Assembly (NCBI GenBank): GCA_003667245.1
Contig: RCNN01000010.1
Location: forward strand, 1-64,000
DNA: 64,000 nt
Source of the DNA: Heterostelium multicystogenum
Lineage: Eukaryota > Evosea > Eumycetozoa > Acytosteliales > Acytosteliaceae
Reading direction: 5' to 3'
Shown in pieces: positions 47,412 through 59,440 of this stretch. Both the position numbers and the translations under genes were made by a program. Position 1 is the first letter of the stretch; every line of letters starts with the position of its first letter. The notes beneath the pieces were generated by a model. It was given only the letters and a program-made list of their open reading frames with translations, did no database searches and had not been told where the DNA came from.

Positions 47412-50087
47412 ATGAAGACCGCCAATCTTGTCAGTGAAATCACCTCCAGAAAGATGAAGGCTCTCGCCAAAGAGAGACAGATTCTAAAGGATACATACCA
47501 ACAGTTGTCTGTTGTCCTCAATGATGAAAAGCTAACTTTGCCCGAGAAGTTCACCCAATTGTACCAAGGACTAACCAACAGTGGAATGAGCAAATTCCAT
47601 CCCGACATTAAGAACCTTGATCCACTTGTAAAGCTGGCCAAAGAGGGTTGTGTTTCTGACACCCTTCTCACTTCTTGGATTGACAAGTTTGCCAAGGAAG
47701 TCCAGACCGGAAAGTACAAGCAATTGCAAGGTTTCATTTATGGTTCAATCCTCGACGAGTATATTAAGTCCAAAAAGATGAATCCTCGCCAACTCTCGAC
47801 ATGGAGTTTGAATTGATTCCAAAGAGCACCACACCTCCTACCACCGTCAAGGTTGACAATAGCACTCCAAAAGCGACCAACAAGTAAAGAAGAAGAGCCC
47901 CTCAAAACCCTTTTCACTCCTGCCGATCCATCCAAGTACAATCTTGAGTTCTTTGATACATTCTTTGATCAATACCCACCAACTTTGTTAAAATCAACCA
48001 TTTGCCTCAGCTTGTGAGACTATCATCACTGACACAGTTGACCATGATGAAGTTCTCAGAGCCACAGAGTCATTGCTCACAAAGGGAACATTGAGAAATG
48101 ACCTCAGAAACTCATTGATTCAGCTCCAAAAAAATGACATCATCTTGAAGGAATATGCTTCAGAGATTCAATTGATGCTTGGAGAAATTCAAGAATGGAA
48201 TTGGTTGGAGACCGATGATGAAAAGAAATTCTATCCCTCCGTATATGTAAAAGACTACAAAAATGGCAAACAAAGGTAAGTTCCTTAAGGATCAGCATAT
48301 CTTGTTATATTGACTAACTATGGTTCCCTTTATTTTAGAGTACATCTAGACTGTAATCCAATCAATGCTGTTTTTCATTGAAATTATAGGAGTCAGATGG
48401 ACTAATGCAATTAGGTCAAATCTTCATTCTTATTATCAAGGAGTATTTAATTTCAAGCATCTTAAGACCACCTATGAAGACAGGGCAAGAGGATCGATAG
48501 TATATCCAAAGGCAGGAATCAGAACTACTTTGAAAAACATTTCTCTTTGATTGCTCAGGATACATGTCGATTAAACAGTACTAGAAGAGTAAACAGAAAT
48601 GAATATGATGGAGATAATACAGATGAAGTAGATGAAAATAACCTCCATGTTTCATTTGAAGACACCGAGGACAATGAGGTAGTTGAGTCTCGTAATTTCA
48701 TTCTCAACTACTTATCAACTCAGATCAAGCAAGTTCACACTTTGCTTCCAGATAACGAACTTTCTATCCTCCAAACACAGACATTGAGAATTGCTATCCA
48801 TCAATTGTTCACCCCGTTCTTTTTAAAGTGTTAGAGTGCTATGGTTTCAATGCTACCTGGTTGAGTTTCTTCAAAAGATATCTTGAGCCAATAGTCAATC
48901 TTCCAGATGGAACACAGGCTCAAATTGAAAGTGGTGTGTTCTTAAAGCAACAACTCTCTTTGCTCTTCGTTGAGTTACTGTTGGCTATTGTTGACATTTC
49001 TGTGAAGTCTTCTGATTACTCTTTCAATGGACCACATCCAATGGATCTCACCTATGTCCGTGCAGTTGATGACACCTATATGTGGTCTCTTTCCCATGAC
49101 ACTATTCTAAATGCCTGGGAAAAAATAAATCATGTTCTTACTCAAATGGGTCTTAAAGTGAACATGGAAAAATCTAGCGCAACATCCTTAACAAGAAGCT
49201 CCATGGAAACTGGATCGGACTCACCTATAAAGAGACAAAAAATCAATATTGAATTGCCTAAGAATGATATAACCTTTGGCTTCCTCATTCTAAACAAAGA
49301 TACCTGGGAGTGGGATATCAATCAAAAGAAACTCAGTATTCTTGTTGAAAAGCTCTATGACAGAGTCGGCAAGTGCACTTCCATCATTGGTAAATCAAAT
49401 ATTTATAACTCCTACATCAAGTATATTGAACATCAATTCAGCAAGTGTTCAATCCCCCTCGGTACATCACACATCGACAAATGTATCGAAGCCATGAAAT
49501 CAATCAACAACAACTTCATTGAACCAGGACAAACTCAATTCCAGTACTTCGAGAAGGAAATTAAAAAGAGATTCTCAACTGAGCTGGAAAGTATTCCAGA
49601 GTGTTTCTTTGTCTGGCCTTTGACCGCCGGTGGTCTTGGTTTGCATCATTCTGTACTTCAGTACACTGTCTCCAGATGCTCCATGGTTGACATTAACTTT
49701 AACCCAGAGCTTAAGCCACTTGATCCAGAAACTAAACTCTCCAGTAACATTTATTTCAACTCCCTTAAATGGTTGTTAAACAGTGAAGATCAGCACTACC
49801 AAACATTTGAGAAAATATTAGGATCGAATTTCAATATGCCTGAACCAACCAAAACTGAACATCATAAACAAGTGGTCCAAAGATTTACCTCCAGATTCGA
49901 CTATCAAAAACCTTCGGAAACTTATGGATACAGAAGAAGACAATCAAGCATCAATTTGAGTCCATACTGGAGTTGGATTATTGCCACCTACGACTCTCAA
50001 ATGGTGAGCTTGTTTGGTGATTACTCTTTCACCTCAAGCGGAGTCGTCCCAGTAAGCTTAATTTTGGAGATCAAATCAGCCAAGTAA
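47412..50087 (+). CDS. Reverse-transcriptase-like protein (cellular, fungal-type family)
   Basis: From ATG 47412 (MKTANLVSEITSRKMKALAK) a helical N-terminal region leads into an RT-like core. YGFNATWLSFFKRYLEPIVN plus GVFLKQQLSLLFVELLLAIV correspond to the segment around motif B (usually GTPMSH.LS..FGE), YVRAVDDTYMW is motif C with the catalytic Asp pair, MGLKVNMEKS is motif D, and FGFLILNKDTWEWDINQKKL resembles motif E. The C-terminal part has FFVWPLTAGGLGLHHSV. This order matches RT-like proteins I know from fungal genomes, not LINE, LTR, DIRS or telomerase. No motif A Asp is evident, and motif B lacks the usual GxP, so activity is doubtful. One intron at 48278-48338 (GTAAGT). Breaks near 47780, 47885, 48000, 48365, 48525 and 48830. 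About 870 residues. No terminal repeats, endonuclease or gag seen. Confidence 0.65.
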
Positions 50088-50263
50088 GAAACATCAATGA
50101 TTCTCGACATGTCATGTACTCTTAAATTTGTTCATCAAGAATAAATCACAAAAATAAAGATTAGATTTTAGAATTCCAACTCATAATTAGAAATTGTTTC
50201 TGAAACAACTTTGAATTGAAATAAATAAAATGTTTATTGTTACTAATTATTTTCACCATCAAT

Positions 50264-52445
50264 TTACAGACCAAGTGATTTCAAAGTTTCTTCGGAAGTA
50301 TGATTTGGCAATGTTACTTTAAGTAATGGCTCGATTTTCATTGCACGTTGGATAGTTGTTTCTGCATTGTCATTGTAAGACCATGATCTTCTAGCAATAC
50401 CATTGTTTACATCCCATGACAACATCATACGTGCTTTTTCCTCAGAGTCTTGAGATCCATCCAAAACCATACCGAAGCCACCATTGATAGCTTCTCCCCA
50501 ACCAGTACCACCACCATTGTGTAGTGAAATCCAAGTGGCACCACGATGAGCATCACCAACAAAGTTTTGTACGGCCATATCAGCACAGAATTCAGAACCA
50601 TCAATGATATTGGATGTTTCTCTCCATGGGCTGTCGGTACCACTGACGTCGTGGTGATCACGACTGATAACAATTGGTGCAGTAAGTTCTCCACTTGCGA
50701 CGGCCTTGTTAAAGGCAACTGCCAACTCAACTCTACCCAATGCATCAGAGTAAAGAATACGAGCTTGGGAACCTACAACCAACTTGTGTGCGCCTGCTTG
50801 AGTGATCCAGAGATGATTGTCATTAAATTGCTGGTGGACATTGGTTGGGATATTTTCGGATCTCAATTTTTCAATGACCTGTCTTGCAATATCGTCTGTC
50901 TTTTGGAGATCGCTTGGGTTTCCAGAAGTACATACCCAACGGAATGGTCCAAATCCAAGAGAAAAGATATCACCCATAATATCTTGGACATAGGATGGAT
51001 AACGGAACTCCTTTGAATTGGGCTTGTAAATATCAGCTTTTGCACGTGATGCCTCCAATAAGAATGAGTTACCATAGTCCCAGAACTTCATTCCACGTTG
51101 TGAAGAGGGTATTGATGGCATTTGCATGACGAACCAAACTAGATTCTACCAAAGACTTGAATTTAGTTGGATCTTTGACCATCATTGTGTTGGCCTCTTC
51201 GAAACTGATTTCAGCTGGATAGTAACCACCATTATATGGATTGTGAAGTGAGGTTTGATCTGAACCAAGTTCAACAGCGACGTCGGATTGTACCAACTTT
51301 TCCCACAAATCGACGACATTACCGTGATAAGCAATTGACATTGGCTTCTTTTCTTGCTTGGCAACCTTGATTCTCTCAATCAATTGATCAAGATCAGAGT
51401 ATACTTCGAGTACCCATCCTTGGGCATGACGCTTGGTCACAGCATCCTTGTTGACCTCTGCAACAACACCTACTGCACCGCAAATTACAGCGGCCTTAGC
51501 TTGTGCACCACTCATTCCACCAAGACCAGAGGTGACAAAGAGCTTACCACTCAAATCGTCGGTGGACATGTATTTACGACCAGCATTCAAAAGAGTGATT
51601 GTGGTACCATGGACAATACCCTGTGGACCAATGTAGCAGTAGCTACCAGCAGTCATTTGACCGTATTGTGAGACACCAAGAGCGTACATTCTCTCATAAT
51701 CAGCTCTTGATGAATAATTTGGAATAACCATACCATTGGTAATGATAACTCTTGGACTTGATGGTTTGCTTGGGAACAATCCCATTGGATGTCCAGAGTA
51801 CATCGACAATGTTTGATTCTCAGTCATCTCTGAAAGATATTTCATAACCAAATGATATTGTGCCCTAATGATTGTAATGGTAAATAGAACTAATCATACT
51901 TGGTGCATCATTTTGTGATAACTTACCAATTTTGGAAAACAGAAACCGTTACCACCGTAAGTAATCAATTCATGTGGGAATTGTGCAACCTCCTTGTCGA
52001 GATTGTTCATAATCATCAACATGATTGCAGCGGCATGTCTGCATTTAGCTGGGTACTGATCGATTGGATATGCCTTCATTACATAGTTGACTGGTCTGAA
52101 TCTGTACATATAGATATGTCCGTATCTATTGAGTTCATCCAAGAACTCGGGTGCTAATTTTTGATGTAAACTAGATGGGAAATATCTAAGTGCATTCTTG
52201 ATTGCCAACTAGAATAATAACAATCATTGATCAGAGAATGTTAATAAAGTCTACTAAACCAACCTCAACGAGGTAGTTAACTATGATTTTATTGTATTTT
52301 AACATACTTTCTTTTCTTGAGCACTCAAGTTTATTGGACGACCTGGTGCATGAGGCACAGTGGTATCGAATGGAGGAAGCTCAGGTAATGGATCCAAGAC
52401 CAAACCCTTTGTTAATGAATCTAATACATTAGTTGAACCACCCAT
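50264..52445 (-). CDS. uroc1: Urocanate hydratase (urocanase)
   Basis: Converts urocanate to 4-imidazolone-5-propionate in histidine breakdown, using bound NAD+ as electrophile. Exon 1 52308-52445 (MGGSTNVLDSLTKGLVLDPL), exon 2 51927-52208 (LRYFPSSLHQKLAPEFLDEL, FPHELITYGGNGFCFPKL), exon 3 50264-51864 (YSGHPMGLFPSKPSSPRVII, NGMVIPNYSSRADYERMYAL, QMTAGSYCYIGPQGIVHGTT, the NAD-binding TSGLGGMSGAQAKAA, QGWVLEVYSDLDQLIERIKV, GSDQTSLHNPYNGGYYP, FRWVCTSGNPSDL, ISRDHHDVSGTDSPWRET, EFCADMAVQNFVGDAHRGAT with the catalytic-site Cys, SLHNGGGTGWGEAINGGFGM). About 670 residues, the length of eukaryotic urocanase. One base is off at the exon 2/3 junction (51864) and one break lies near 51107. Convergent with the RT-like gene. 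Confidence 0.95.
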
Positions 52446-52995
52446 GATCTATCTATCTATCTTTTAGTGATCTATGAAATATGTGAAAGTGAAGTGATAA
52501 TAACGATAATAATTGCAATACAATAAAAATGAATGAAATTTAGAGTTTCTTAAAAAATAAAATAAAAATTAAAACAAATTAAAAAATTAACATGTTAACA
52601 CTCACGCATGTACAGTGTTTAATTATGTCATGTAAATTTCACTTTGGGAATTGGGAACGAATCGTGCTTCCAATTACCCCGACTTTAAATAAATAATCCG
52701 ATATTTTTTTAACTTTTTTTTTTTATTTTCTTTGGAGCTTGGACAGATGCCAAATATGTACATATAATTTGCAATTGAAATGATAAACAATATTGAATAA
52801 TGTGTGTTATAAATAATAAAATATTAATAATTGATTAATAGAGAATGTGTTGTCGGTGTCGATGTTGTTGTCGATGTTGTGACTGACATAATTTGTTTTG
52901 GCTCAGGTCAGTCAGACTTGGAATCATATTTAATATATGTATCTACAGGCAGTCAATTAATTGCTTTGTTTTGTTTTGTTTTGTTTTTGATTGGT
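52446..52995. other. Intergenic, urocanase promoter side
   Basis: AT-rich, T tract at 52715-52725, TTTTGTTTTGTTTTGTTTTT at 52968-52987. No gene seen. Confidence 0.5.
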
Positions 52996-55650
52996 TTAAT
53001 TCTGAGTGACTGGGGATACTTTGTTGGAGTTAAGTTCTTTATGCTCGAGTGACTCCGAGAGGGTGATTGCTTCCCAGATAGAGTGGATCATTTGGAGATT
53101 GGAACCGGATGATTGTGGATTGGTATATACTTTGGTGATGAGGAGTGCCTCTTGGTATGGTGAGAGAATAAGTCCAAGTTGCTCATAGGTAAAGAGTAGC
53201 AGTGACTTTTCTTGCTCCAAATTCTCTTTGATGGCATCGAGACGCTCTCCCAACAATGTAATATTGGACTGTTGTTGTGTTGGACTGGTATGGTCATCAT
53301 CCATCTTCTGGGTGGGTGAAGATTGCTCGGTACCACCACTGCTACCAAAGTAGCTCTTGTTGAAATTGAATACCTTTGATTGGTAGAATTCTTTAACTTC
53401 TTTATTCAATACCTGTCTCTCCTTAATAAACTTCTGGTGTTGTTGGGTAAAGTCTGTCTTGAGTTGTCTGTAATTCAAAAATTATTATTAGTTGGAAATA
53501 ATATTATATGTCATAGGGATCAACTTACTTAATTCTCTGAATTTGTAAATCATTGAGGTTGGCTTCATGGACATATTGATTCCACCACGAGGATATTTGA
53601 TGAATGGTGGATGAAGTTGGTGAGGATACCTCAGGGTATTCATGAATGTTGGTTGGTCAGGTGTATTTGGAATCTGGCAAACAGATATAGAGTTTTGAGC
53701 TGATACATCTGCATCCAACAATACCAACTTTGCTTGTGTACATGGATTTACAATTTGTTTAATTTGATCTGTATATACATTATGTCTAGACTTAAGGGTT
53801 TGATAGAATAGCTAAAATATAAACAGATTAGTAATGTGTCAACCAACTGATAGTTGAGCAATCTTACTTTAAGAGTATTGGTAATTTCACCCATTTTCTG
53901 TTCATCTTGGACGTCATCGCTTTGACGGTCTGATTTGGTTCCAAGTTCGAGTCGTTCAATGAGTACAGAGATGTCAGCCTGATCTTCGGGTGGAACGAAA
54001 ATCTCCTCGGTTTCATCTTCATCAGATTCATCACCTGTGCATCCTGGAATGTCTGACTTTCGCATAGGCGTTCCACCGCTTCGTAGAATAGCATTTTCCT
54101 GGAGTAGTCTGTTAGCAAGTTTTCTTGCTTCGTGATTCTCACGCTTCAAACGAGAAATCTCTTCCTCCAATGCCTCCACCTTTGCCTCAATATCGGTGAT
54201 ATATGCCTTCTTTCTCTGTCTGTAGTTCCTGCTTGCCAGATTTTGACTGGCTCTTCTTCGATTCTTTTGTTTGTCGGTGAGATTTGGATCGTCAAACTCA
54301 TCATTCAAAATAAACGAGTTGAAAGGGTGCATAGGAGTGGATTTCGATGGAATTGTTTGTACAAAAGGAACTTGAGAAAAGATGGCTGGGTCTGGAATTG
54401 ATGCCGTTGCAGTGCCAGAATGTGAAATAGGAGGTTGTTGCTGTGGAGGTGGGGATTGTGCCATTTTGTTTGGTATAACTTGTTTCGGGATTTGCTGTTG
54501 AACAGAAGAATTGTCTATACTTGGTGATGAAACAGGAAGTGGTGAAGAGGGTTTGAACTACCCATATGGGTATGATGATTAAGAATTTGTTGTGCTTGAT
54601 TTACATTGTGATTTCCATTCATACTTTGGATTGGTGGTGATGTCTTTGGACGTGATTGTTGATATATCATTTTTGGTTGCTGTTGTTGATATAGATTAAT
54701 ATTTTGTTGTTGAATCTGTTTGTTGTTGCTGTTGTTGCTGATATATTTGTTGCGGTAGGATATGCTGCTGTTGCGGTTGTTGTTGAATTGGTGAAGTTTG
54801 TTGTTGGATTATATTTTGTTGAATAGGTTGTTGCTGTTGTTGTTGTTGATATAATAGCTGTTGCTGTTGTTGTAATAAAATGTTATTAACTTGTTGTGGA
54901 ATCGTTTGTTGTATTCCATTTTGTTGTTGAATTGGTTGATTTTGCATAAATTGTTGTTGTTGAGGTTGATATATCTGTTGCTGCTGTTGTTGTTGTGGCT
55001 GCTGATTTGGTATAAATTGTTGCTGTTGTTGCTGTTGTTGTTGCATTAGGAGCTGCTGTTGTTGCTGCTGTTGTTGCTGTTGCTGTTGGATTTGTTGTTG
55101 GATATTGTATATACCTCCATCATTGTTCAAAGCGGATAACAGTAGAAGATTTTTTTCGTCATTGAATGGCAACACACCCATATTCTCGCCTCCAAGCATC
55201 AGGTACATTCGATTGTGGTTAGCCTGCACATTGTTATTGAAGCTAGCTAGCATTGACTGCTGCTGGACTAACTGTTGTTGCTGTTGCTGTTGAATACGAT
55301 TTAGTGCAGCAGAAGTGGCCGCGGCCATGGAAAACTCTGAGGTCTGCTGTGGTTGTTGCTGTACAACCTGTTGAGGTTGTGTCTGCTGTTGAACCTGCTG
55401 TTGTGGTTGGACCTGCTGTTGCTGTTGCTGCTGTGGTTGGACCTGTTGTTGTTGTTGAGGTTGGGGTGCTGACAAAGGTGGGTCTTCACTAATACCAAAA
55501 TAGTCATAGCCCTCGGAGAAAGCAGAGGGAGATGGAAGAACCTCCAATGTGTACAGAGTTCGAGGGTGGGAAGTCGTCATGGAGGAGGAAATCGTTCATC
55601 ATCGGGTTCGTTCCTCCATTGGTTCCATTGTGGAGTTGTGTGGTGAACAT
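52996..55650 (-). CDS. PolyQ bZIP transcription factor
   Basis: From ATG 55650: MFTTQLHNGTNGGTNPMMND, FLLHDDFPPSNSVHIGGSS, then after a break near 55540 SPSAFSEGYDYFGISEDPPL, followed by hundreds of Gln-rich residues with a short non-repetitive island (LASFNNNVQANHNRMYLMLG, GENMGVLPFNDEKNLLLLSA). The bZIP region is NRRRASQNLASRNYRQRKK (basic region, N-x7-R spacing) and a zipper TDIEAKVEALEEEISRLKRE, then NRLLQENAILRSGG. Two introns follow the bZIP (about 53812-53867 and 53467-53528). The C-terminal domain has KLVLLDADVSAQNSISVCQI, NMSMKPTSMIYKFREL, EQEKSLLLFTYEQLGLILSP and IHSIWEAITLSESLEHKE. An acidic stretch (DESDEDETEEIF) lies between. Breaks also near 54700, 54545 and at the last junction. 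Nuclear DNA binding is clear; target genes and regulation are not. Confidence 0.8.
54700..55100 (-). repeat. Polyglutamine-coding repeat, bZIP gene
   Basis: Dense CAA/CAG codons with scattered Ile, Pro and Leu; a second block lies at about 55262-55462. The frame is lost near its 3' end. Confidence 0.85.
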
Positions 55651-57448
55651 ATGTATTACAAATGTCTTCAAAAAGCTTCTTCTTCTTTTTTATAAATGAA
55701 GTATTGTTGTTTTTTGTTTACTACAATAATTACTATGATAAAGTTTCCAAATTAGTATTACTATTGCTAATGTATTGAACTGATAACATTAATTATTATA
55801 GTAATAGTAATATGAGTAATATCAGTAATATCAACAACGATATTCACATTATATACTATAATGATAATTTGTTGTATGTGTTTGTGTCACACTTACTTTC
55901 AAGGTTCGTGTAGAATTATAGAAGGGATGTACGTGTTGCTATAATTCTATTGATTTACAGTAGTAGTATTTCGGAGGGTTAAAGCTAATGAATTACGAAT
56001 CAATGATATGAATGCTTAGGTAAACTTTGCTTTATTTATAATGTTTGTTTATTTTAACCAAACCAACCGACCAAACCAATGTTTATTTTTATTCAAATGC
56101 TAGTTGTTGTTGTTGTTGTTGTCAACTCACTAATAATAGTAATATTATTATGGTTGTTATTTATTATTTGTTATGAAAAATGGGTATTGAGGAATAGTGA
56201 GTGGGGTTGGGGAGTTGAGAGATGTGGTAATGTTTAAGTAACTAAATGTGCTACTAAACAATATTTAATAAAAAAGTATAAATTTCTTATTTATTATATA
56301 ATATTAATAGTAATAGTAATAATAATGATATTAATAATAATAACTATTATGTTATCTATTGTTTTTTCGAAATTAAGTTTCTGTGATGTAATTTTTTAAT
56401 AAGCTTAGTTTGTCATTAAAACCAGAGATATTTTTTTGTTTTTTGGATACTCTAAATTGCTTTGCATGATGCTAGCTTCTTTGCATTGCAATAAAATATA
56501 ATTAATGAAATTCAACTACTATTGGTCTGACCAAAATAACTAGTTTCAAAGCCTATAGTAAAGTTAACTAAAAAAAAAACTTAGTTTTACTAGAAAAGAA
56601 AGCAATAATAATTATAATACTAATAGTAGTAATAATAAAGATGATTATAATTTTTAAATTCAAATTTCAACTGGAGGATTTAAAGAAGATTTGTGGGGTG
56701 GTACCAAGAGTGTGTTGTGGTTCTCTTGTTTAACTTTTGGTTTGTTGAAATCAGATATATAAAAGGTGTGGGGTAAAGATTGGAATGGATAAAACATGTG
56801 ATTGGAGAGTGGTTTGTTTGTTTGATTGATTTAAAGTGTTCACATCATATCAGTGTTTACAAATGATTCAACCAACAACTACCTCTAATTCTGAATAAAT
56901 TATATTCCATCATCACCCATTTTCTAGTATTGATATGATGCCAACATACTCCAGAGTAAAACAATCATTACCAACTATCTTGTAAAACACGATAAACTCA
57001 CGAAATCAGTACAATATCATCAACAAAATTAAATTGTTGACTCTAAGAATTGATCTGTTGAAAATGATGCATCATCTTAATCAGCTGATCAATCAATCAA
57101 TCAATCAATCAACCATTCAAGAGAGCAAGCAATCCAATCTTTAAGAAAAAATGTAGAATATAATCTGCTTGAAAGACATATCAAGTCAGTCCATCAATCC
57201 AACCAAAACCATCAAAAACTCAACTCATCAAATCCATCTCTTCATCCAGTCGCCAATCATATCACTAGCATGCTAATTACTCTTTTAGATTTGATTTGAT
57301 TTGATTCTAGCTGTTTATTTTAATTTAAATTATAATTTACATTCTAATACTACTGTTGCTGCTGTTGCTGCTGCTGTCTAATTTAAGATCTGATAGTGAT
57401 GATGCTTCTACTTCTGCTGTTGTTGCTGTATTGTCCTCACTATCATAT
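55651..57448. other. Long intergenic region, bZIP promoter side
   Basis: About 1.8 kb with no gene I can support. TAATAATAGTAATAT-type repeats (56125-56150, 56305-56345, 56600-56640), a GTTGTT run (56104-56122), an ATCA run (57088-57112) and GCTGTTGCTGCTGC near 57355-57375. The length suggests a large regulatory region for the bZIP gene, or an unseen non-coding RNA. Confidence 0.45.
57088..57112. repeat. ATCA tetranucleotide repeat
   Basis: About six tandem units. Confidence 0.85.
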
Positions 57449-58455
57449 TAGCTGGATGTAGTAGTGGTGGTAGATGGGGGTGTATTGGTTAGAGTAGTGA
57501 CTGATGGTCTTGCTTTTCCAGTTTCCTATAATATTATTATTATGATAATTATCGTTAGTATGCAATTCTTTGGTGCTGCCAACAGTGTGATTATTATTAT
57601 TGAATATGAGCTGGAGTCCATTTGGAAATAACTTACTCTATAATAAATAGTGTCGTATGCATCTGATTTCAGGTACTTGATCAATACGTCTGGTCCTCTC
57701 TTGGCTTCTTCTTCGAGTACCTTGTTGATTGGGTTGAGAGAAATATCGATCTTTTCCAATCTGTCAATACGTCCAAGAGTTGGTGGGATCCATTTGATCT
57801 TGTTGTTGACGACGTTGAGATTTCTGAGTTTTTGGAGTTGTCCAAATTCCTGTGGGATTGAGGTGATGGCGTTGTTTGATGCGTTGAGGAACTCGAGTTC
57901 GGAGCATCTAGAGAGTTCGACAGGCAACTCTGTGATCTTGTTGAACGCAATGTGCAACTCCTTGAGGGTGGTAATCAAACCGATCTGGCTAGTTACTTCA
58001 GTCAACTTGTTGTATGAGAGATCCAAAAAGAAGAGATGGTTGAACGAACCGAAAACCACGTGGCAGTGCTGGCAGTTTATTGATTGAGAGGTTCAATGTT
58101 TCTAGATTGGTTAGCTGTGTAATCTCATGTGGCAATTCCTTCAATTCGTTTTGGAACAAACTCAAGAATGTCAAGTTTCTCAAGTTACCTAAATGAATTC
58201 ATTGATTGATTGTTAACAACAACATCATTCTGCAGTCTTGCAAGATGCCTATGCTCCACAATGGAACACTAACAACAACATACCAATGGTTGATGGTAAT
58301 TTTCTAAGTTCATTTCTGCTCAAATTCAAGTGAGTCAAAGTCTCGACGGTCCCGATGTTTGGTGGAAGATCTTCCAGTCCTTTTCCAGTAAGATCGATCT
58401 TTGTCTCCTTGTTCTCTCTTGCCTTATCGAAGGCCTTTGAAAGTTTAGCACCCAT
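57449..58455 (-). CDS. N-myristoylation-type leucine-rich repeat protein
   Basis: Starts MGAKLSKAFDKARENKETKI, where Gly2, Ser6 and Lys7 fit N-myristoylation, so membrane attachment is likely. Regular 23-residue LRRs of the SHOC2/plant PIRL type follow: KGLEDLPPNIGTVETLTHLN, NELRKLPSTI, NELKELPHEITQLTNLETLN, NKLTEVTSQIGLITTLKELH, NKITELPVELSRCSELEFLN, NAITSIPQEFGQLQKLRNLN and NKIKWIPPTLGRIDRLEKID. Exons 58284-58455, 57637-58188 and 57449-57525 (ETGKARPSVTTLTNTPPSTT tail). One break near 58050. About 265 residues. Dictyostelium LrrA is a similar small LRR protein, but I do not claim identity. Probably a signalling scaffold at a membrane. Confidence 0.8.
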
Positions 58456-59440
58456 TCTATTTAAAAGTTATCTCAATGACTATACCTAAATATATGAATG
58501 TAATGTAGTGATACTAATATCAAATGCAAAAATGGTGATCACAATGTATTAATATTTGAAAAATAAAAATTGATTTTTTTGTTGTTGTGGGTGGATCAAT
58601 CAACTGTCATAGTTGTTTTGAAGTGGGTTTACTTTCAAAAAATTTTCAAATATCCAAAGTGAATGAAACGACTAATTAGTAGTAAACTTATTTTGGATTG
58701 GGCAAATCAACTCCTTTATAAAAGGAAGAATGTAGGTGTCAGCATACTTGTCTCAATGATAGAAGTGGATTCTTGCAATCCACACTCCTATAGTTGCCAA
58801 AGATGTTAAAAGACTACATCTATCTTCGTGTCTGATGGCTGGCACAAGATTTGAGTTTAATCTAATATGTTTAAGATTGAATTGTTCAGATCTTTTATTT
58901 TCTATCATCTAAGCCACAGTAAATTGAGTATAATTAATACTTTGATTATTTTGATGACTTCTTCTTGGAAATAATAAGTCATAAAAATCATCAAAGTCAT
59001 CTAAGATGTTTACATTTAAATTACAGTCTATTGTAAGTTCTCTTTGGGATTGATAGTTCATTTATTTCACTTTGGAGTTTTTAGCTTCTTGGAATTCTAT
59101 GATTGTTGTTTCTATTAGAACAACCAAAGAGGTATGGTCCTATCATCTATACTTATATATATATATATATATATTTCCAGACACAAAGGTGATTTGTCTC
59201 TACAAGTTTTAACTTTGAGAGTATTCTCTTTATTGTTATCAAGTAAAATGAAAAATCCAATTAAAATTAATAATTTTAATCTTATTGCCATAGTATACAG
59301 TGTTACTCCTTCGTTTTTCGTTTTTTAAAAATAAAAATAATTAATAAAATATTCTCAATTTGTTTGTGTTTCAAATTAATAGTAGTAGAAGTAGTAGTCG
59401 TGACTAGTAATATTTATATAAAGAAGATAATAATAATACA
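58456..59440. other. Divergent region between LRR gene and ltv1
   Basis: Both genes start outward from here, so both promoters lie in it (TA repeat at 59153-59173; AT-rich 59280-59440). The central part (58600-59136) carries the decayed coding stretch listed separately. Confidence 0.5.
58600..59136 (-). pseudogene. Single-frame coding stretch broken by five in-frame stops
   Basis: One minus-strand frame reads protein-like for 537 nt: IETTIIEFQEAKNSKVK, stop, MNYQSQRELTIDCNLNVNIL and DDFDDFYDLLFPRRSHQNNQ, stop, MIENKRSEQFNLKHIRLNSN and LVPAIRHEDRCSLLTSLATI, stop, DKYADTYILPFIKELICPIQ, stop at 58672, FHSLWIFENFLKVN, stop at 58600. No frame shift is needed. Two of the stops are directly followed by ATG (TAA-ATG at 59062-59059 and TAG-ATG). 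Runs of 46-51 codons are unlikely by chance in DNA this AT-rich. I recognise no family. A decayed gene is the simplest reading; a run of very short ORFs is the alternative. Confidence 0.45.

Noticed and set aside
47412..50087. Active retrotransposon (LINE, DIRS or LTR)
   Set aside because: No terminal repeats, endonuclease, RNase H, integrase or tyrosine recombinase seen, and the motif C context does not match these classes.
58752..58832. Possible C/D box snoRNA (ATGATA ... CTGA)
   Set aside because: Box C is imperfect, no terminal stem is present, and the same DNA reads as the minus-strand coding remnant.
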